Position numbers and translations under genes: made by a program. Below, one piece after another: positions 7,341-15,818 of a stretch of DNA of 19,305 bases. How positions within the stretch are numbered: the stretch's first letter is position 1; each line of letters starts with the position of its first letter. Under the pieces are notes generated by a model. The model made no database searches, was not told the DNA's origin, and worked only from the letters and a program-made list of their open reading frames with translations. The DNA comes from Roseovarius sp. (lineage in GTDB: Bacteria > Pseudomonadota > Alphaproteobacteria > Rhodobacterales > Rhodobacteraceae), in the NCBI GenBank assembly GCA_023260815.1, contig JALQUE010000083.1, positions 1-19,305 of the forward strand, given 5' to 3'.

Positions 7341-10300
7341 TTCGGCCCCCGATTAAGCTGTTTCACGATCCCCTCCAGATCGAAGACCTCCAGACGATCC
7401 TGCAAGCTTTGGAGAAGTCCCGGCGGCGCGGCGCGGGTCAGCTTGAGTTCCGTCAGCTTGCGACGCACGGCGCTGGCATGACCGATCTGCGCATGCGAGA
7501 TCAGAATCTCCTGATCCTCCGTCGACAGGGGTTTGAAGGGGTGTTCCACGTCGGACATCTGATCATCGAGGATCAATTTGATCTTGAGCAGTTCAGCGAC
7601 CTGAAGCAGCAGATCGTCCAGATTGTAAGGTTTGGCGATGAACGCATCGTGCAATCCCGTATCAAAACTGCGCCGCCCTTCGTCATTGGCATGCCCCGAG
7701 ACCATCACGATCGGGATCTGGCGGTGCGGGCCGTCGCGCAGATCGCTTGCGAAGGACCAACCGTCCTTATCGGGCATGTCGATATCAAGCAGGATCACAT
7801 CGGGCGCCATGTCTTGCATCAGGGATTTCGCCGCCGCCGCACCCGATGCCGCGAACACGAAAAAGCCAAGCCGGCTCAGGTAGCTTTCCGCCAGCGCCAG
7901 ATGATCAAGGTCGTCATCCACCACCAGCACGCTCTTGCGTTGTCCCTCATAGCCGATCACCGGCAGCGAGGGCGCATCTATGGCGACATCGCTGCCATCG
8001 AAAACGCTCGGCGATATCGACGGCAGCATCATGCGCACCCGAAAGGTGCTGCCCTGCCCCGGTGCGCTGATCACATCGATATCGCCGCCAAGGATTTCAA
8101 CCAACAGCTTGGTGATCGTCAGCCCCAACCCCGATCCCGCGCCGCTGGTCTGGCCTGCGCGCTCGAACGGCCGCCAGATCCGGGTCATGTTCTCGGGCAA
8201 GATGCCGATCCCGGTATCGGTGACTGTGATGATCGCCACTTCGTTGCGATAGGTCAGGTCGAAACTGACCACGCCGCTGTCGGTGTAGCGGATCGCGTTG
8301 GAAAGAAGATTGATGATGATCTGACGCAGCCGTTTTTCATCTGTCCCGACAAGCGTGGGAAGAAACCCATGAGTTGTGACCCTGAATTCGATGTCCTTCT
8401 TGCGCGCCTCTTCATGAAACACCGAAGCCACCTGCTTGAGAAACATCCGCAAGTTGATCCGGTCCCGCGTGATATCAAGCCGCCCTGCCTCAATCCGCGA
8501 GATATCCAGAAGCCCTTCGATCAGACCGGCCAGATGCTCGCTGGAGCGGCGGATGCTGGTGATCGACGGGCGCCAGGGCGTCAGGCCGGGATCCTTTTCC
8601 AACAATTGCGCGAAGCCGTAAATCGCGTTCAGAGGCGTTCGCAATTCGTGGCTCAGGCCGGTCATGTAGCGTGTCTTGGCAAGATTGGCGGCCTCGGCCT
8701 TTTCCTTGGCCTCTTGCAGGGCACGGTCGGTCCGGTCATGAGCGCGGATTTCCTTGAGCAAGCGGTCCGTCTGGCGTTTTGTTTCCGCACGGGCGTTTTG
8801 CTGGCTTTCGCCGATCAGGATGAACATCCACACAAAGATACCGATGCCGATCAGGACGGTGCCGAAGATGATCGTCAAAATCGCGTCGAAGTTCTGCGCG
8901 CCTGAAACAGAGCGGATCGCAACCAGCAACCCTCCGAAGGCGCCGGACAAAACAGCCGTCCAGATCAGAAACCGCGACATCCGCGACATGAGCGCCTTGG
9001 CGATATGCGGCGAGAACCTTCTGTAAAGGACGTCGCGCACGGAGTTGTCGAGCCGGGCCTGCGGCTTGCAATGGTCGTGACAGGCCGTATCCAGCGTGCA
9101 GCATAGAGAACATATCGCCCCTTCGTGGAACGGGCAGTCGCTCATGTCTTCGGGATCGAAACGATATTCGCAGACCCGGCATTGCTGCAGGCCCGACGGT
9201 TGCGGACTGTCATCGTGGCGGGCAAGATAGTACTTTCCGCCCGTGGCGACGGCGATCACCGGCGCCAGCACGAAGGCGGTGCCAAGCGCGATAAACGACG
9301 AAAACGCCTGCGCCCCTGGTCCCAGGACGCCGGAAAACGCCACAAGCGACACAATGCAGGCGCAGATCATCGACCCGATGCCAACCGGGTTCACATCGTA
9401 AAGATGCGACCGGCGAAACTCGACCCCCTTGGGACTAAACCCGAGGGGTTTGTTGACCACAAGATCAGCCACCAGCGCCCCGATCCAAGCCACCGCGACA
9501 TGCGAATACAGCGTCAGTATATGCTCCAGCCCACGAAACACGCCCAATTCCATCAGCATGAGGGCAATGGCGACGTTGAACACCAGCCAGACCACCCGGC
9601 CCGGATGGCTTTGCGTCAGCCGGGAGAAGAAATTCGACCACGCGATCGATCCGGCATAGGCGTTGGTCACGTTGATCTTCAGCTGCGACAGGATCACGAA
9701 AACCCCCGTCACCGCGAGGATCAACGCGGGCGAGTCGAAGACCTGATCGAACGCGACGTAATACATTCTCGTGGGGTCGGTCGCGTCCTCGATCGGCACC
9801 GCATCGCGCAGCGCAAGCGTCACCAGATAAGACCCTGCCACCATTTTGATGACCCCAAGGATCGACCACCCCGGCCCCGCCGCGATCAGGGCCAACCACC
9901 ATTTCCGCCGCTCCCGCGCGGTTCGCGGCTCGGGCAGGAAGCGCAGGAAATCCACCTGCTCACCGATCTGTGCGATCAACGAAAAGATCACACCCGACGC
10001 CGCCCCCAGCATCAGCAAGCGCGAGCCATCGGGGACATCGGATGACCCCGGAAAGTTGATCCAGCCGTCGATATCGTAGCCGACCAGGGCCAGCAGCACG
10101 AAAGGCAGGATATGCAGCAGCACCCAAAGCGGCTGAGTCCATGTCTGAAAGGCCGAGATTTTGGAAAAGCCGTGAATGACCAGCGGAATGACGATCAGCG
10201 AGCTGCCGACATAGCCCAGGAAAAGCGGTATCCCCAGACAGAATTCCAGCGCCAGCGCCAGGATGGCGGCCTCAAGCGCGAAGAAGATGAAGGTGAACGA

Positions 10301-10669
10301 TGCGTAGATCAGCGACGTGATCGTCGATCCCAGATAACCGAACCCCGCGCCACGGGTCAGAAGGTCGATATCCAGACCATAACGCGCCGCATAGTACGAG
10401 ATCGGCAAGCTGGTCAGGAACAGGATCGCCCCGACAAGCATGATCGCGGCGATGGCTATGTCGAAGCCATAGGTGACCGTGATCGTGGCGCCAATCGCCT
10501 CGAGCGCCAGAAACGAGATCGATCCGATGGCGGTATTGGCAACCCGGCCATAACTCCAGCGACGGGCCCGCCGCGCCGTGAAGCGCAGGGCGAAATCTTC
10601 CATCGTTTCATTGGCCACCCATCGGTTATAGGTGCGCTTCTCGCGCGTGGCCTTCAGTGCCGTGACCAT
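7337..10669 (-). CDS. NCS1 permease-fused hybrid sensor histidine kinase
   Basis: Single 1110-residue membrane protein. Residues 1-485 form a complete NCS1-type permease (purine/cytosine/hydantoin/allantoin family) of about 12 hydrophobic segments, starting YNRWVANETMEDFALRFT. Residues 497-534 hold eight cysteines (CRVC, DCPFHEG, CSLCC, CHDHC) before two more membrane segments (about 566-586 and 597-619). A coiled segment (about 622-665) leads to the HisKA domain with H674 in GLSHELRTPLN, then the ATPase domain with N787/N791, DTGIG at 818-822 and GSGLGL at 845-850. A receiver follows, with D918-D920, phosphoacceptor D962 and K1013, and a 75-residue helical tail. All catalytic residues are intact. 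The permease part is likely the input: it may sense or transport a nitrogenous base, urea or amide. It is divergent from urtA and overlaps its response regulator. Confidence 0.93.
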   Translation of the reverse strand: MVTALKATREKRTYNRWVANETMEDFALRFTARRARRWSYGRVANTAIGSISFLALEAIGATITVTYGFDIAIAAIMLVGAILFLTSLPISYYAARYGLDIDLLTRGAGFGYLGSTITSLIYASFTFIFFALEAAILALALEFCLGIPLFLGYVGSSLIVIPLVIHGFSKISAFQTWTQPLWVLLHILPFVLLALVGYDIDGWINFPGSSDVPDGSRLLMLGAASGVIFSLIAQIGEQVDFLRFLPEPRTARERRKWWLALIAAGPGWSILGVIKMVAGSYLVTLALRDAVPIEDATDPTRMYYVAFDQVFDSPALILAVTGVFVILSQLKINVTNAYAGSIAWSNFFSRLTQSHPGRVVWLVFNVAIALMLMELGVFRGLEHILTLYSHVAVAWIGALVADLVVNKPLGFSPKGVEFRRSHLYDVNPVGIGSMICACIVSLVAFSGVLGPGAQAFSSFIALGTAFVLAPVIAVATGGKYYLARHDDSPQPSGLQQCRVCEYRFDPEDMSDCPFHEGAICSLCCTLDTACHDHCKPQARLDNSVRDVLYRRFSPHIAKALMSRMSRFLIWTAVLSGAFGGLLVAIRSVSGAQNFDAILTIIFGTVLIGIGIFVWMFILIGESQQNARAETKRQTDRLLKEIRAHDRTDRALQEAKEKAEAANLAKTRYMTGLSHELRTPLNAIYGFAQLLEKDPGLTPWRPSITSIRRSSEHLAGLIEGLLDISRIEAGRLDITRDRINLRMFLKQVASVFHEEARKKDIEFRVTTHGFLPTLVGTDEKRLRQIIINLLSNAIRYTDSGVVSFDLTYRNEVAIITVTDTGIGILPENMTRIWRPFERAGQTSGAGSGLGLTITKLLVEILGGDIDVISAPGQGSTFRVRMMLPSISPSVFDGSDVAIDAPSLPVIGYEGQRKSVLVVDDDLDHLALAESYLSRLGFFVFAASGAAAAKSLMQDMAPDVILLDIDMPDKDGWSFASDLRDGPHRQIPIVMVSGHANDEGRRSFDTGLHDAFIAKPYNLDDLLLQVAELLKIKLILDDQMSDVEHPFKPLSTEDQEILISHAQIGHASAVRRKLTELKLTRAAPPGLLQSLQDRLEVFDLEGIVKQLNRGPK

Positions 10670-10896
10670 CCTCGGAGCCTTCTGCCGCCTTGGGATTAGC
10701 GCGGCACGCCAGGGCTGCTGCCTGGCAGGCCGGCCCGGATTTACCGCTCATGTTCGCAAGGTTGAGGATACTGCTCGAAACGCGCACTGGAATACGTCAT
10801 TCGACGTATACTGCACTGCAGCATTTCAAGACATCCTTTTCGGAAGCGGGCACAAGACCGATCGCCCAAAACTTCATCACCCGAAAAGGAGCCACC
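10670..10896. promoter_or_regulatory. Divergent control region between the sensor kinase and urtA
   Basis: These 227 bases separate two divergent operons and must hold both promoters. Visible elements are: an inverted repeat GCCAGG-N7-CCTGGC (10708-10726) near the kinase start; a direct repeat ATACTGC at 10768-10774 and 10808-10814, 40 bases apart; the perfect dyad described separately (10792-10809); TATACT (10807-10812) as a possible -10 box for urtA without a good -35; and CTGCA-C-TGCAG (10811-10821). AAAGGAG at 10884-10890 is the urtA ribosome site. A -10 without a -35 suits an activator-dependent promoter. Roles are inferred. Confidence 0.5.
10792..10809. promoter_or_regulatory. Perfect inverted repeat, candidate operator
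   Basis: ATACGTC (10792-10798), spacer ATTC, then GACGTAT (10803-10809): a perfect 7-4-7 dyad centred about 96 bases upstream of the urtA start and overlapping the first bases of the putative -10 box TATACT. LuxR/NarL-type regulators bind short dyads as dimers, so the neighbouring response regulator is the obvious candidate protein. This is not proven. Confidence 0.45.
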
Positions 10897-12168
10897 ATGT
10901 CTGACGAGAATTCCATCCCGAAATCCAATGGCGTGTCACGCCGTGCGGTGCTGGCGGGCGGCACCGCGCTGACCGCGTCGCTGTTCATGCCCAAAAGCCT
11001 CAAAGCCTCTGATTTTTCCACGGCCGCGGTGAACACCACAGGGCTTGCGGTAACCGACGACACCGTCACGATCGGTATTCTGCACTCGGTAACCGGCACG
11101 ATGGCGATCTCGGAAACAGGGTCGGTGCAGGCCGAGAAACTGGCGATCGAGCAGATCAACGCCCAAGGCGGCATTCTTGGCCGCAAGATCGAGTATATTC
11201 AGGAAGACGGCGCCTCCGATTGGCCGACTTTCGCGGAAAAGGCCCGCAAGCTGCTGGTCAACGACAAGGTCGCCTCGGTCATGGGCTGCTGGACCTCGGC
11301 CAGCCGCAAAGCCGTGCTGCCGGTTTTTGAACAGCATAACGGGTTTCTTTACTACCCGACGTTCTACGAAGGTCTCGAGCAAAGCCCCAACGTCATCTAC
11401 ACAGGCCAGGAAGCCACCCAGCAGATCATCGCCGGGCTGGACTGGGTCAACAAGACCAAGGGCGCTAAATCGTTCTATCTGCTGGGGTCCGATTACATCT
11501 GGCCGCGCACATCCAACAAGATCGCCCGGAAGCATATCGAGAACTTCATGGAAGGCTGCGAGGTCGTCGGCGAAGAGTATTATCCTCTCGGTCACACACA
11601 GTTCAATTCCGTCATCAACAAGATTCGCCTGCGCAAGCCGGATGTGATCTATGCGATTGTGGTGGGCGGGTCGAACGTGGCCTTCTACAAGCAGCTCAAG
11701 GCAGCCGGCATCGACATGACCAAGGAAGCGCCTTTGCTTCTGACGATCTCGGTGACCGAGGACGAGATCCGCGGCATCGGCGGAGAAAACATCGAAGGCG
11801 CCTATGCCTGCATGAAATACTTCCAGTCCCTCGACAACCCCAACAACATCGATTTCGTGAAGGAATTCAAAAAGATGTGGGGCGACGACATGGTGATCGG
11901 CGATGTGACCCAGGCCGCCTATCTGGGTCCGTGGTTGTGGAAAGCCGCCGTCGAGGCCGCCGGCAGCTTCGATGTCGACAAGGTGCGGGCCGCCAGCCCG
12001 GGGATCGAGCTGACCTCGGCGCCCGAAGGCTACGTCAAGGTGCATGAGAACCACCACCTGTGGTCCAAGACCCGCGTGGGTCGGGCGCAAGCGGATGGGC
12101 AGTACGAAGTTGTCTTCGAGACCGCCGAACTGGTCGAGCCGGATCCCTTCCCCGAAGGCTACCAGTAA
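10897..12168 (+). CDS. urtA: Urea/short-chain amide ABC transporter substrate-binding protein UrtA
   Basis: Periplasmic binding protein of 423 residues, normal for UrtA/FmdD. The start at 10897 is set by AAAGGAG upstream and by a twin-arginine signal: SRRAVLAGG with R15-R16, then a hydrophobic stretch, so export is probably by the Tat pathway. The mature part is the leucine/amide-binding fold. Family landmarks are GILHSVTGTMAISETGSVQA, the INAQGGILGRKIEYIQEDGA segment, CWTSASRKAVLPVFE and NGFLYYPTFYEGLE, all typical of UrtA. It leads the plus-strand operon with the two permeases and two ATPases. A hairpin follows, so it is likely made in excess. Because formamidase follows in the same operon, ligands may include formamide and acetamide as well as urea. 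Confidence 0.95.
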   Translation: MSDENSIPKSNGVSRRAVLAGGTALTASLFMPKSLKASDFSTAAVNTTGLAVTDDTVTIGILHSVTGTMAISETGSVQAEKLAIEQINAQGGILGRKIEYIQEDGASDWPTFAEKARKLLVNDKVASVMGCWTSASRKAVLPVFEQHNGFLYYPTFYEGLEQSPNVIYTGQEATQQIIAGLDWVNKTKGAKSFYLLGSDYIWPRTSNKIARKHIENFMEGCEVVGEEYYPLGHTQFNSVINKIRLRKPDVIYAIVVGGSNVAFYKQLKAAGIDMTKEAPLLLTISVTEDEIRGIGGENIEGAYACMKYFQSLDNPNNIDFVKEFKKMWGDDMVIGDVTQAAYLGPWLWKAAVEAAGSFDVDKVRAASPGIELTSAPEGYVKVHENHHLWSKTRVGRAQADGQYEVVFETAELVEPDPFPEGYQ

Positions 12169-12184
12169 GCACGGATTACTCCCC

Positions 12185-12216
12185 GCGCGGTCCGGATTCC
12201 ATTGTCCGGGCCGCGC
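12185..12216 (+). other. Intercistronic hairpin between urtA and urtB
   Basis: GCGCGG-T-CCGG (12185-12195) pairs with CCGG-G-CCGCGC (12206-12216), an 11-bp stem with one U-G pair and a 10-base loop. It starts 17 bases after the urtA stop and is followed by only a short AACTTT, so it is more likely an mRNA-stabilising or attenuating element that raises urtA over urtB-E than a full terminator. Confidence 0.55.
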
Positions 12217-12250
12217 AACTTTCCCCATCAACCGACCGCCGGAGGCACGC

Positions 12251-13177
12251 ATGTTTGCCGACTATTCCATGTCCGAACTGGGCGCAATTTTTGCGATGCA
12301 GGGGTTTGCCGGGCTGATCCTCTTTTCCGTTTTTGTCCTTATGGCGCTCGGGCTTGCCATCATTTTCGGGCAAATGGGCGTGATCAATATGGCCCACGGC
12401 GAATTCATGATCCTGGGGGCTTATGTCACCTATATCGTGTCGAATATCTTCGCGGCCTACATGCCTGCCCTCTTCAGCATGTATTTCTTCGTGGCGATGA
12501 TCCTCGCGTTCATCGCCTCGGGCGCGCTTGGGCTGTTTGTCGAATGGGCGATGATACGCCACCTCTACAAGCGGCCGCTGGATACGTTGCTGGCGACATG
12601 GGGGCTCAGCCTCATTCTGCAGCAACTTTACCGCAGCATTTTCGGTGCGCGCGAAGTGGGGGTGTCGATCCCTGACTGGATGATGGGTTCGCTGCCGCTG
12701 ACCGACATGATCGAAGTGCCGATCAATGGGATTTTCGTGATGATCCTGGCGGTCACGATCAGTGTGGGCGTCTGGATCATGATGTACCGCTCCAACTGGG
12801 GCAAGCAGGTGCGCGCGATCAACCAGAACCGCGTGATGGCGGATGCTGTCGGCATCAACACCGCCTGGACCGACAGGCTGACGTTCGGGATCGGATGCGG
12901 GGTGGCGGGTGTCGCCGGGTCGGCCTTCACGATGATCGGCTCGACCGGGCCGACGGCAGGCCAGCTTTACATCGTCGATACTTTCCTCGTGGTGGTCTTT
13001 GGCGGCGCCGGCAGCCTTCTGGGAACCATCGCCAGTGCGTTTTCCATCAGCCAGGCCCAATCGATCATGGAGTTCTTCCTGTCGGGATCGATGGCCAAGG
13101 TTCTTACCCTTCTGACGGTCGTCGGCATCCTGATGATCCGCCCGCAGGGTCTCTTTACCCTCAAGCTGCGCAAGTAA
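12251..13177 (+). CDS. urtB: Urea ABC transporter permease UrtB
   Basis: Inner-membrane permease of 308 residues of the LivH/UrtB family, one half of the translocation pore. Hydrophobic segments fill most of the protein. The family landmark ALGLAIIFGQMGVINMAHGE (residues 32-51) and the next residues FMILGAYVTY are typical of UrtB/LivH. The cytoplasmic ATPase-docking region is around RAINQNRVMADAVGINTAW, and VVFGGAGSLLGT is near the C-terminus. GGAGG at 12241-12245 sets the start at 12251; the open frame extends upstream into urtA without a better start. It is 12 bases upstream of urtC. Confidence 0.95.
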   Translation: MFADYSMSELGAIFAMQGFAGLILFSVFVLMALGLAIIFGQMGVINMAHGEFMILGAYVTYIVSNIFAAYMPALFSMYFFVAMILAFIASGALGLFVEWAMIRHLYKRPLDTLLATWGLSLILQQLYRSIFGAREVGVSIPDWMMGSLPLTDMIEVPINGIFVMILAVTISVGVWIMMYRSNWGKQVRAINQNRVMADAVGINTAWTDRLTFGIGCGVAGVAGSAFTMIGSTGPTAGQLYIVDTFLVVVFGGAGSLLGTIASAFSISQAQSIMEFFLSGSMAKVLTLLTVVGILMIRPQGLFTLKLRK

Positions 13178-13189
13178 GGAGACACGTTC

Positions 13190-14311
13190 ATGAAATCCGC
13201 CTTCCTGTCGCGTTCAGAGCTTATCAGTTTTGCCATTCTCGCGCTGGTCATCTTCATCGTCCTGCCCATGGCGCTGGACAGCTTCCGCCTCAACCTCTTT
13301 GGCAAATACCTGACCTACGCGTTCGTCGCGGTCGGCCTGGTGCTGTGCTGGGGCGCGGGCGGCATCCTCAGCCTGGGTCAGGGCGTGTTCTTCGGGCTTG
13401 GCGGGTATTGCATGGCCATGTTCCTCAAGCTCGAGGCGTCGACGCCTGAGAACACGTCGATCCAGTCCACCCCCGGCATTCCGGATTTCATGGACTGGAA
13501 CCAGCTGACCGAGTTGCCGCTCTGGTGGCAGCCGCTTCATAGCCTCGCCTTTTCGCTTTTCGCTGTGGTCGCGGTGCCGGTCTTCTTTGCCTTCATCATC
13601 GGGGTCGCGATGTTCAAGCGGCGCGTGGGCGGCGTGTATTTCGCCATCATCACGCAGGCTTTCGCGGCAATCCTCACCATCCTCATCATCGGGCAGCAGG
13701 GCTATACCGGGGGCGTCAACGGCATCACCGATCTGCGCACCCTGCTGGGCTGGGACATTCGCACCGACGAGGCCAAAGAGGTTCTCTACTTCGTCAATGG
13801 CGCGCTGCTATTCGTGGTGCTGTTCATCGCGCAGTTCGTCAGAAAATCCAAGTTGGGCCGACTTCTGATCGCGATGCGCGACCAGGAAGATCGCGTGCGG
13901 TTCTCGGGGTATGACGTGGCCAGCTTCAAGATCTTCATCTTCTGCCTTGGCGCGGCTTTCGCCGGGATCGGCGGGGCGATGTTCACGCTGCAGGTGGGGT
14001 TCATGTCCCCCACACTGGTCGGCATCGTGCCCTCCATCGAGATGGTCATCTTCTGCGCGGTCGGAGGACGCCTGTCGATCCTTGGCGCGGTCTACGGCGC
14101 CTTGCTGGTCAACTGGGCCAAGACCTCGTTATCGGAAAGCTTCCCCGAACTGTGGCTCTTGGGTCTTGGCGGCCTTTTCATCGCCGTGGTCATGCTTTTC
14201 CCAAACGGTCTCGCCGGCATCTGGACCGAGCAGATTGAGCCACGGCTGAAGGCTCTGTTCGCCCCAAGCAGCAAGACCAAAGCCACAAGCCAAAGCACCC
14301 CGGCCGAATAA
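13190..14311 (+). CDS. urtC: Urea ABC transporter permease UrtC
   Basis: Second inner-membrane permease, LivM/UrtC family, 373 residues. AAGGAG precedes the ATG. Landmarks are GLVLCWGAGGILSLGQGVFF near residue 55-75, a periplasmic insertion (about 85-110, with FMDWNQLTELPLWWQPL) typical of UrtC, YFAIITQAFAAILTI, the GYTGGVNGITDL motif, and the docking loop LLIAMRDQEDRVRFSGYDV. The C-terminal 20 residues are hydrophilic and rich in Ser, Thr and Lys. It pairs with UrtB to form the pore. Confidence 0.95.
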   Translation: MKSAFLSRSELISFAILALVIFIVLPMALDSFRLNLFGKYLTYAFVAVGLVLCWGAGGILSLGQGVFFGLGGYCMAMFLKLEASTPENTSIQSTPGIPDFMDWNQLTELPLWWQPLHSLAFSLFAVVAVPVFFAFIIGVAMFKRRVGGVYFAIITQAFAAILTILIIGQQGYTGGVNGITDLRTLLGWDIRTDEAKEVLYFVNGALLFVVLFIAQFVRKSKLGRLLIAMRDQEDRVRFSGYDVASFKIFIFCLGAAFAGIGGAMFTLQVGFMSPTLVGIVPSIEMVIFCAVGGRLSILGAVYGALLVNWAKTSLSESFPELWLLGLGGLFIAVVMLFPNGLAGIWTEQIEPRLKALFAPSSKTKATSQSTPAE

Positions 14312-14342
14312 GCCGACCGATCCCGAAGGAAGGAAACGACAG

Positions 14343-15092
14343 ATGAATGTGCCCAACGAACGCTTCATCCTCAAGGTCGAGGGGCTGACCGTGTCCTTTG
14401 ACGGGTTCAAGGCGGTGGATGACCTGAGCTTCTATGTAGAGCCAAACGAATGCAGGGTCATCATCGGCCCGAATGGCGCCGGCAAGACGACCGTTCTTGA
14501 TCTGATCTGCGGACGCACCCGCGCCACCAGCGGCAGCGTGACATTCAAGGACAAGGAATTGCTGGCCATGCGCGAAGATCAGATCGTGCATGCCGGTGTC
14601 GGGCGCAAGTTCCAGACCCCTTCGGTCTACGAAGATCTGACCGTCTTCGAAAACCTCGAATTGAGCTATCCAAAGGGTCACGGCGTCTTTGGCGCGCTGG
14701 CATTTCGCCGCGACGACGCCGTTCGCAACCGCATTCAGGAGATCGCCGAGACGATCTTTCTGGAGGATCTGCTGGACGAAAAGGCCGCGTTCCTCAGCCA
14801 TGGGCAGAAACAATGGCTCGAGATTGGGATGCTGCTGATCCAGGATCCGGAACTTTTGATGCTGGACGAACCCGTTGCCGGCATGTCGGTGGCCGAGCGC
14901 AAGAAAACCGCCGAACTGCTCCGACGGATCATCGAGGACCGGTCCGTCATCGTGATCGAGCACGACATGGGATTTGTCGCAGATATCGCCACGCGGGTCA
15001 CCGTTCTGCATCAGGGCAAGACCCTGTCCGAGGGGTCGATGGAGCGTGTCCAGAACGATCCCAAAGTCATCGAAGTCTACTTGGGTCACTAA
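14343..15092 (+). CDS. urtD: Urea ABC transporter ATPase UrtD
   Basis: LivG-type ATPase of 249 residues. Walker A GPNGAGKT at 42-49; Q-loop GRKFQTPSVYEDLTVFENLE around 87-106; signature LSHGQKQWLEIGM at 151-163, where SHGQ in place of SGGQ is characteristic of UrtD; Walker B LLMLDEP at 171-177; switch histidine H207. AAGGAAGG lies upstream. It forms the ATP-hydrolysing heterodimer with UrtE. Confidence 0.95.
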   Translation: MNVPNERFILKVEGLTVSFDGFKAVDDLSFYVEPNECRVIIGPNGAGKTTVLDLICGRTRATSGSVTFKDKELLAMREDQIVHAGVGRKFQTPSVYEDLTVFENLELSYPKGHGVFGALAFRRDDAVRNRIQEIAETIFLEDLLDEKAAFLSHGQKQWLEIGMLLIQDPELLMLDEPVAGMSVAERKKTAELLRRIIEDRSVIVIEHDMGFVADIATRVTVLHQGKTLSEGSMERVQNDPKVIEVYLGH

Positions 15093-15104
15093 GGGGATAC
15101 CGCC

Positions 15105-15794
15105 ATGCTGACTATTCAAGACCTGCGCGCTGCCTATGGGGCCAGCGAAGTGCTGCACGGGATCGACCTCAAGGTTGAACCGGGCGAGATCGTCGCGATC
15201 ATGGGCCGCAACGGCATGGGAAAGACCACGCTGATGAAGACGCTGATGGGCATCGTCCCCGAGAAAAGCGGCAGCATCAATGTGGGCGACGCCGCATTGA
15301 CCGGGCTGAAATCCCACCAGCGCGTGGCGCGTGGCATCGCCTATGTCCCGCAAGGGCGGATGATCTTTTCGGCCATGACCGTGCAAGAGAACGTCGAGAC
15401 CGGGCTGACCGTGACCGGACAGAAAACCGTGCCCGAGGAAATCTACGAGCTGTTTCCCGTGCTTCTGGAAATGAAGAACCGGCGCGGCGGCAACTTGTCG
15501 GGTGGCCAGCAACAGCAATTGGCCATCGCGCGGGCGTTGGCCTCCAACCCCAAGGTCTTGCTGCTGGACGAGCCGACCGAGGGCATACAGCCGTCGATCA
15601 TCCGCGAAATGGCCCGCACCCTGCGCCAGATCCGCGACAGGAAGGGCCTCTCGATCGTTGTCTCGGAACAGGTGCTCAGTTTCGCCTTGGACGTGGCCGA
15701 CCGCGTGATGGTGATCGAAAACGGCACCTTCGTCCATGACAGCCCCCGCGCGGGCATCGACGAGGCCAAGGTCTCGAAGTTCCTATCCGTCTAA
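15105..15794 (+). CDS. urtE: Urea ABC transporter ATPase UrtE
   Basis: LivF-type ATPase of 229 residues. Walker A GRNGMGKT at 34-41, Q83 in VPQGR, signature LSGGQQQQLAIARAL from 131, Walker B VLLLDEP at 151-157. The GRNGMGKTTLMKTLMG and LDEPTEGIQPSII segments are the UrtE forms. It lies 12 bases after urtD and 24 bases before fmdA, all in one transcription unit. Confidence 0.95.
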   Translation: MLTIQDLRAAYGASEVLHGIDLKVEPGEIVAIMGRNGMGKTTLMKTLMGIVPEKSGSINVGDAALTGLKSHQRVARGIAYVPQGRMIFSAMTVQENVETGLTVTGQKTVPEEIYELFPVLLEMKNRRGGNLSGGQQQQLAIARALASNPKVLLLDEPTEGIQPSIIREMARTLRQIRDRKGLSIVVSEQVLSFALDVADRVMVIENGTFVHDSPRAGIDEAKVSKFLSV

Positions 15795-15818
15795 CCTAAT
15801 CAATACAGGGAGATACCC

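Noticed and set aside
7409..8905. Long plus-strand open frame (498 codons) antisense to the kinase domain
   Set aside because: The opposite strand encodes an intact kinase and receiver; the product here has no recognisable domain.
10936..12252. Minus-strand open frame (438 codons) opposite urtA
   Set aside because: Shadow of a clear UrtA gene, with no ribosome site and no domain pattern.
14190..15737. Long open frame on the minus strand (515 codons) across urtD and urtE
   Set aside because: It is antisense to two clear ABC ATPases, its product is rich in His, Gln and Asp with no family pattern, and it is a common by-product of high-GC codon use.
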